From an uncultured Gammaproteobacteria bacterium (GTDB taxonomy: Bacteria; Pseudomonadota; Gammaproteobacteria; HK1), in contig CAMYJH010000023.1 in NCBI GenBank assembly GCA_947258715.1, positions 62,001-126,000 on the forward strand: a stretch of DNA of 64,000 nt. Direction: 5' to 3'. Below the pieces are notes generated by a model that was given only the letters and a program-made list of their open reading frames with translations, had not been told where the DNA came from and searched no databases. The position numbers and the translations under genes were made by a program. Below, one piece after another: positions 60,516-64,000 of the stretch (its first letter is position 1; each line of letters begins with the position of its first letter).

Positions 60516-61142
60516 TCAGCCCCGATTACGCTGCACTCTGCCGCAGATGCTCTCCCGCCACTCGCGGTCTAAGTTTTTCCACCACACCACGGTGTCGCTG
60601 TGCTCGGAGAACTCGTAGGGTTTGATACGGGCATTCTTATCCGGGTGCCAGTCGGCAGCAAGCTTGGGATGTGCCGCCGCAAAATTGTTTTGCTCGTTTA
60701 TCCGGCCCTCTTTTTCCCGCGGCGCATCGATCCTGCGGCCATTTTCGTACCAGGCGTCGAAACGTTCAAAGTAGAGCCCAAACATCCCCGCAAGGTGCGC
60801 CATTTCCTCATAGGGATCTTCGTAATACCAGACGGCGTTTTCTGCCGTCAGACCGCCGGCGCTGACGCTGAAATAACCGGCATCGCCCTTATAGGGGCAG
60901 TGGGTGCGTTGATCGGACGGCGTAAGCAGATCTCCGCGCAGATCGTCGCGGCGAAAGTAATACACCGGCGCGTGGCCGAGTTCGTACATCAGCTGAGCGT
61001 TATCGCTCTCCACAACGACCTCGCCGCCAAACTCAACTCTTAGCAGCGCCGAAACCGGTTCGAGGAAAATCTCGTAGCCCGGGTTCAGCGGCCACGATGA
61101 AGGCGGGAGGTCGGCTTTACTGTTTTCCGCCGCCACGGCCAC
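60516..61142 (-). CDS. DUF427 domain-containing protein
   Basis: 208 residues. Two DUF427-type motifs: VVESDNAQLMYELGHAPVYYFRRDDL with THCPYKGDAGYFSV, typical for this family of small beta-rich proteins of unknown function. The following AVWYYEDPYEEMAHLAGMFGLYFERFD completes the domain, and the C-terminal tail continues for about 60 residues. No signal peptide. Its stop is 90 bases before the broken MetE-like gene in the same direction. Confidence 0.9.
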   Translation of the reverse strand: MAVAAENSKADLPPSSWPLNPGYEIFLEPVSALLRVEFGGEVVVESDNAQLMYELGHAPVYYFRRDDLRGDLLTPSDQRTHCPYKGDAGYFSVSAGGLTAENAVWYYEDPYEEMAHLAGMFGLYFERFDAWYENGRRIDAPREKEGRINEQNNFAAAHPKLAADWHPDKNARIKPYEFSEHSDTVVWWKNLDREWRESICGRVQRNRG

Positions 61143-61322
61143 CTCCGATAAATGGGTCTTGATAAGCGTGGAAATATTCGAAATTCGCGCCAGCGAAAAA
61201 AACCCGAAGCGTCGTTTTGTGACGCTGGAACACTACGCTACCCGACTGGTCGAATTTCGTCTAACCCGCTGCTCCGGAGCGCGCTGCTTCAGACCTTGAT
61301 CTATAGTTCTAGCGCTGATCCA

Positions 61323-61442
61323 TCACGCCACCACCACCCGGCCGTCGAAACCGGGGTGCGCGGTCAAAAAATAGGCTGCGGCGCTGCCGATAACGCCACC
61401 GCCGGACATCACCACATCAAACTTGGCCGACACTTTCGGCAT
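61323..61442 (-). pseudogene. N-terminal stub of a FAD-dependent (DAO-type) oxidoreductase
   Basis: 39 codons from ATG 61442: MPKVSAKFDVVMSGGGVIGS followed by AAAYFLTAHPGFDGRVVVA and a stop. This is the Rossmann FAD-binding opening of a DAO-type enzyme, then nothing further of the family. The stub keeps the GxGxxG loop as GGGVIG. A remnant of a lost flavoprotein gene next to ridA and dadA. Confidence 0.8.
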
Positions 61443-61579
61443 CCTTCTTATTTCGATCGACGCGATTGAACTCCGGGCGCGGAAGATTCTAAAGCGCTGC
61501 TAGAATACGGCATCCGCGGCGGCCGCGCCGCGCCTCTTCGCCATAGATCAACGAAAGAAAACCTTAAGGAGAATCACAA

Positions 61580-61930
61580 ATGAGTATCGAACGACTACAT
61601 AAGGGTCCGCGAATGAGCCAAGCGGTCAAGCACGGGGGCACTGTTTACCTGGCCGGGCAGGTAGCGCTGGACGCCAAAGGCGGATCGGCGGCGGACCAGA
61701 CGCGCAATATTCTGGATCGCATAGACGCGCTGCTGGCCGAAGCTGGCACTGACAAGTCGAAGCTCATTTCCGCCACCATTTGGCTTGCAGATATTGCCCT
61801 CTTCAACCAGATGAATGAGATCTGGGACGCGTGGATCGACCCGCAAAATCCGCCAACCCGGGCATGCGTGGAATCAAAGCTCGCGGCGCCGGATTTTACG
61901 GTCGAGATCGCGGTGATCGCGGCGGCGTGA
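61580..61930 (+). CDS. ridA: RidA family reactive intermediate deaminase
   Basis: 116 residues, normal for the family. It hydrolyses reactive enamines/imines made by PLP enzymes or amino-acid oxidases to keto acids and ammonia. Arg94 in RACVESKLA and Glu109 in FTVEIAVIA match the RidA active site. AAGGAGAATC precedes the ATG. The next gene is a D-amino-acid dehydrogenase-type enzyme whose product is an imine, which fits the role. The two are separated by the heptamer repeat element. Confidence 0.93.
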   Translation: MSIERLHKGPRMSQAVKHGGTVYLAGQVALDAKGGSAADQTRNILDRIDALLAEAGTDKSKLISATIWLADIALFNQMNEIWDAWIDPQNPPTRACVESKLAAPDFTVEIAVIAAA

Positions 61931-61963
61931 CTGATAAATTTGATGGCCCTTTACGCGAAAGAG

Positions 61964-62138
61964 GTAACGCCTAATGTGTGACGCGTAACGCGGAACGGGT
62001 AACGCGTGATGGGTGACGCGTAACGCGAGTTGACAGGGTACCCGGGCCGATTACGCTGCCTGCATCACGCATCACGCATCACGCATCACGCATCACGCAT
62101 CACGCATCACGCATCACGCATCACGCATCACGCATCAC
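61964..62138 (+). repeat. Two-armed heptamer repeat element, copy 2 (upstream of dadA)
   Basis: Left arm: nine heptamers in exact phase at 61964-62026, mostly GTRAYGC. Centre: 35 bases at 62027-62061, the same length as copy 1 and about 80% identical to it. Right arm: eleven perfect GCATCAC units at 62062-62138, then a partial GC directly before the ATG of dadA. The frame of dadA stays open through the repeat (it would read a 7-residue His-His-Ala-Ser-Arg-Ile-Thr repeat), but translation almost certainly begins at 62141. Confidence 0.95.
62030..62057 (+). promoter_or_regulatory. Candidate sigma70-type promoter in the repeat centre
   Basis: TTGACA (62030-62035), 16 bases, then TACGCT (62052-62057). 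The -35 is consensus, the -10 keeps only the TA-n3-T frame. The matching boxes in copy 1 are at 6699-6704 and 6721-6726. If active, the leader RNA would consist almost only of GCATCAC repeats up to the dadA start. Confidence 0.45.
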
Positions 62139-62140
62139 GC

Positions 62141-63388
62141 ATGAAAATACTCGTTCTTGGCAGCGGTGTCATTGGTGTCACCACGGCGTATTACCTGGCG
62201 AAAGACGGGCACGAGGTGACGGTCATCGACCGGCAGGCCGCGGCGGCTTTGGAGACCAGCTTTGCCAACGCCGGCCTGATCGCCCCGGGCCATGCCTACG
62301 CATGGGCGTCACCCAAAGCGCCAAGCACCTTGTGGAAGTCGCTGTTCAAGCCGGATCAGGCATTACGGCTCAAGCTTCGCGCCGATCCCAAGATGTGGTG
62401 GTGGTGCTGGTTGTTTCTGCGCCAGTGCACCGAGGAGCGGGCCCGCATAAACACCATCCGCAAACTGAAGCTCTGCGTCTATTCGGTTGCGTGCCTCAAT
62501 GAAGTGGTCAAAGACACCGGCGTCGAGTACGACGCCCTGAGAAAGGGAAACATCTACGTTTACCGCTCTCAAGAAAGCTTGGACAGAGGCGTCGATCATA
62601 TGGGGATCCTCCGGGACCAGGGGCTCGAGTTCGAAGTGCTGGACCGCGACGCCGTTTCCGTCCTCGAGCCGGCCCTGGCAAAGGTCAGATCCCGCATCGC
62701 CGGCGCCGTGTACTCACCGCTGGATCAAAGCGGCGATGCGCTCATGTTTTCGCGTCGTCTCGCAGCACATTGCGCCGACAAGCTCGGGGTCAGATTTCTC
62801 TTTGACACCGCCATCAAGCGTATCGAGACTTCTGGGGACAAGGTGGAGCGTGTGATCACCGCTGGCGGCGCCCGGCATGCGGATCGTTACGTGCTCGCAC
62901 TGGGGTGCGACAGCCCCATTCTCGGGCGCAGTATCGGGTTGAAACTGCCCATTTATCCGGTTAAGGGCTACTCGGTAACACTGCCGACAAAAACCGGCAA
63001 AGGGGCTCTGGGCATCGGCGGTGTGGACGAGGACAACTTGATGGCGTGGTGCCCGCTGGGCGACCGCCTTCGGCTCACCTCAACGGCGGAGTTCAGCGGC
63101 TACGACCGAAGCCACCGCGCGAAGGACTTCCGCGCCATGTTCCGCGCCGCCAAAGAGCTGTTCCCCGACGCCGCCGACTATGATCGGCCCGACTACTGGG
63201 CCGGGCTGCGACCCATGACCCCGGAAGGCACACCGATTCTGAGTTACGCCCGCTACCGCAATCTGCTGCTCAACACCGGCCACGGCCACATTGGTTGGAC
63301 CTTGTCCTGCGGCTCGGGAAAGATCACCGCGGACCTCGTCGCCGGGCGGACACCGGAAATCGATCTCGAAGGCATGGGCTACCACTAA
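62141..63388 (+). CDS. dadA: D-amino-acid dehydrogenase (small-subunit DadA type)
   Basis: 415-residue FAD flavoenzyme, start MKILVLGSGVIGVTTAYYLAKDG. The GSGVIG loop and GHEVTVIDR are the Rossmann FAD site; DadA-type segments follow (TSFANAGLIAPGHAYAWASP), and the C-terminus has YWAGLRPMTPEGTPILSYARYRNLLLNTGHGHIGWT. It oxidises D-amino acids to imino acids, which RidA upstream can hydrolyse. The start abuts a GCATCAC array; no ribosome binding site is visible in the repeat. The next gene is a racemase-family enzyme. Confidence 0.92.
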   Translation: MKILVLGSGVIGVTTAYYLAKDGHEVTVIDRQAAAALETSFANAGLIAPGHAYAWASPKAPSTLWKSLFKPDQALRLKLRADPKMWWWCWLFLRQCTEERARINTIRKLKLCVYSVACLNEVVKDTGVEYDALRKGNIYVYRSQESLDRGVDHMGILRDQGLEFEVLDRDAVSVLEPALAKVRSRIAGAVYSPLDQSGDALMFSRRLAAHCADKLGVRFLFDTAIKRIETSGDKVERVITAGGARHADRYVLALGCDSPILGRSIGLKLPIYPVKGYSVTLPTKTGKGALGIGGVDEDNLMAWCPLGDRLRLTSTAEFSGYDRSHRAKDFRAMFRAAKELFPDAADYDRPDYWAGLRPMTPEGTPILSYARYRNLLLNTGHGHIGWTLSCGSGKITADLVAGRTPEIDLEGMGYH

Positions 63389-63618
63389 CTCGACGCCGAA
63401 AATCGCCGTCCTGTCCCTATCCGGCCCGGGGCTTCCAACGCACTTTCTGGGCTTCGACCGCTCGATAAAGTACTTAATCCGATTGACCGATTTGGGTATA
63501 TCCTTATGCGGGAAGCGAGCTGTAGGAGAACTTTTTTAGCCAGCCTGCTGAGCATTCTGCGGCCCGCAGGTTTAAAATATCCCGGGTCGATGCTTTGGAC
63601 GCCAACCGGAGGTTCGTG

Positions 63619-64000
63619 ATGTCCACCGCCGCCGAAAAACTCTCCGCCGCCGCGCCGCTGCTGGTGGATCGTCAAAATATGCCCCACGAGCTTGACGCTG
63701 GGATTGGCTATCGGGCGAAAATCGGGCTCATTGTTCTCGCCACCGACCAAACCATCGAGTACGAGTGCCGGCGGCTGATGGACGTACCGGGCGTCGTGCT
63801 GTGGGAGAGCCGCATCCCTAACTCCCAGAGCATCACACCAGAAACGCTGGCGGCGATGGAAGCCGGGATGACCGAGGCTGCCCGAGTCATCATGCCCGGA
63901 GCGCCGCTCGACGTTATCGCTTATGGCTGTACCTCCGGGGGCATGGTTATCGGGAGCGACAATGTTCACGCTCGTATTCGCACGGCGCGTCCGGGAGTTG
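63619..64000 (+). CDS. Aspartate/glutamate racemase family protein (maleate isomerase/AMDase type), partial
   Basis: 127 residues visible before the right edge. GGAGG at 63608-63612 supports ATG 63619 (MSTAAEKLSA). Cys104 in YGCTSGG is one of the two family cysteines; the second would lie beyond the edge. AMDase-like opening with LATDQTIEYEC. Such enzymes isomerise maleate, decarboxylate arylmalonates or racemise Asp/Glu. Next to dadA and ridA it may supply D-amino acids, but this is inference. Confidence 0.85.
   Translation, partial: MSTAAEKLSAAAPLLVDRQNMPHELDAGIGYRAKIGLIVLATDQTIEYECRRLMDVPGVVLWESRIPNSQSITPETLAAMEAGMTEAARVIMPGAPLDVIAYGCTSGGMVIGSDNVHARIRTARPGV

Noticed and set aside
62030..62140. 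N-terminal extension of dadA through the GCATCAC repeats
   Set aside because: It would give a 7-residue repeat peptide before the FAD loop. Homologues start at MKILVLGSG, so the ATG at 62141 is used.

Overview
This is a G+C-rich proteobacterial chromosome segment. The phasin, ZapE, the AlgH/YqgE relative, the FimV-like protein, three periplasmic-binding-protein transporters and the REP-like intergenic repeats point to a heterotrophic beta- or gammaproteobacterium; genus cannot be told from sequence alone. No tRNA, rRNA, CRISPR array, integrase or transposase was seen. Coding is dense and in short operons.

Layout. 1-2.7 kb: branched-chain-type ABC transporter (binding protein, LivH, LivM), cut by the left edge. 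3.1-6.6 kb: FHA protein, then gamma-glutamyltransferase plus SDR. 6.65-6.8 kb: a two-armed heptamer repeat element. 6.9-12.6 kb: phasin and a TRAP transporter with an enlarged DctM, an enlarged DctQ and a damaged dctP. 12.8-18.1 kb: frameshifted Nudix gene, then MoxR/DUF58/transglutaminase. 18.6-31.5 kb: AlgH-like, CPXCG protein, ZapE, EF-G-like GTPase, two cytochromes c, SDR, peroxiredoxin-like, FimV-like, a dead ferredoxin-NADP reductase gene and a 2OG oxygenase. 31.5-34.9 kb: YbbP/YbbA-type ABC system. 35-43 kb: acyl-CoA dehydrogenase, APH-like kinase and DUF6285 operon, fused indolepyruvate ferredoxin oxidoreductase, nitroreductase and haloacid dehalogenase. 43.2-47.8 kb: MFS carrier, PhyH-type dioxygenase, D-amino-acid dehydrogenase-like flavoprotein and PQQ-type sugar dehydrogenase. 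48-53.2 kb: hydrolase, lipoprotein, a GC-rich LVIVD/PA protein, and an AlbA_2 protein coupled to a DOPA-dioxygenase-like gene. 53.3-59.3 kb: complete glycerol-type ABC transporter glpSTPQ-DUF2160-glpV. 59.5-64 kb: broken MetE-like gene, DUF427, RidA, D-amino-acid dehydrogenase and a racemase-family gene cut by the right edge.

The strongest unexplained signal is an intergenic repeat built in exact 7-base phase. A left arm of degenerate GTRAYGC units, a conserved 35-base centre carrying TTGACA and a TA-n3-T hexamer, and a right arm of perfect GCATCAC units (10 copies at 6.7 kb, 11 copies at 62.1 kb) abut dadA at the second site. Shorter mosaics combine these heptamers with a REP-like palindrome at four more places.

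Other notable points: the two glycerol-transporter ATPases have complementary defects, predicting one working and one degenerate ATP site; hairpins flank all three binding-protein genes; and five genes are broken (dctP, Nudix, ferredoxin-NADP reductase, MetE-like, a flavoprotein stub). Some single-base lesions could be assembly errors, but the reductase gene with three stops and a frameshift looks truly dead.
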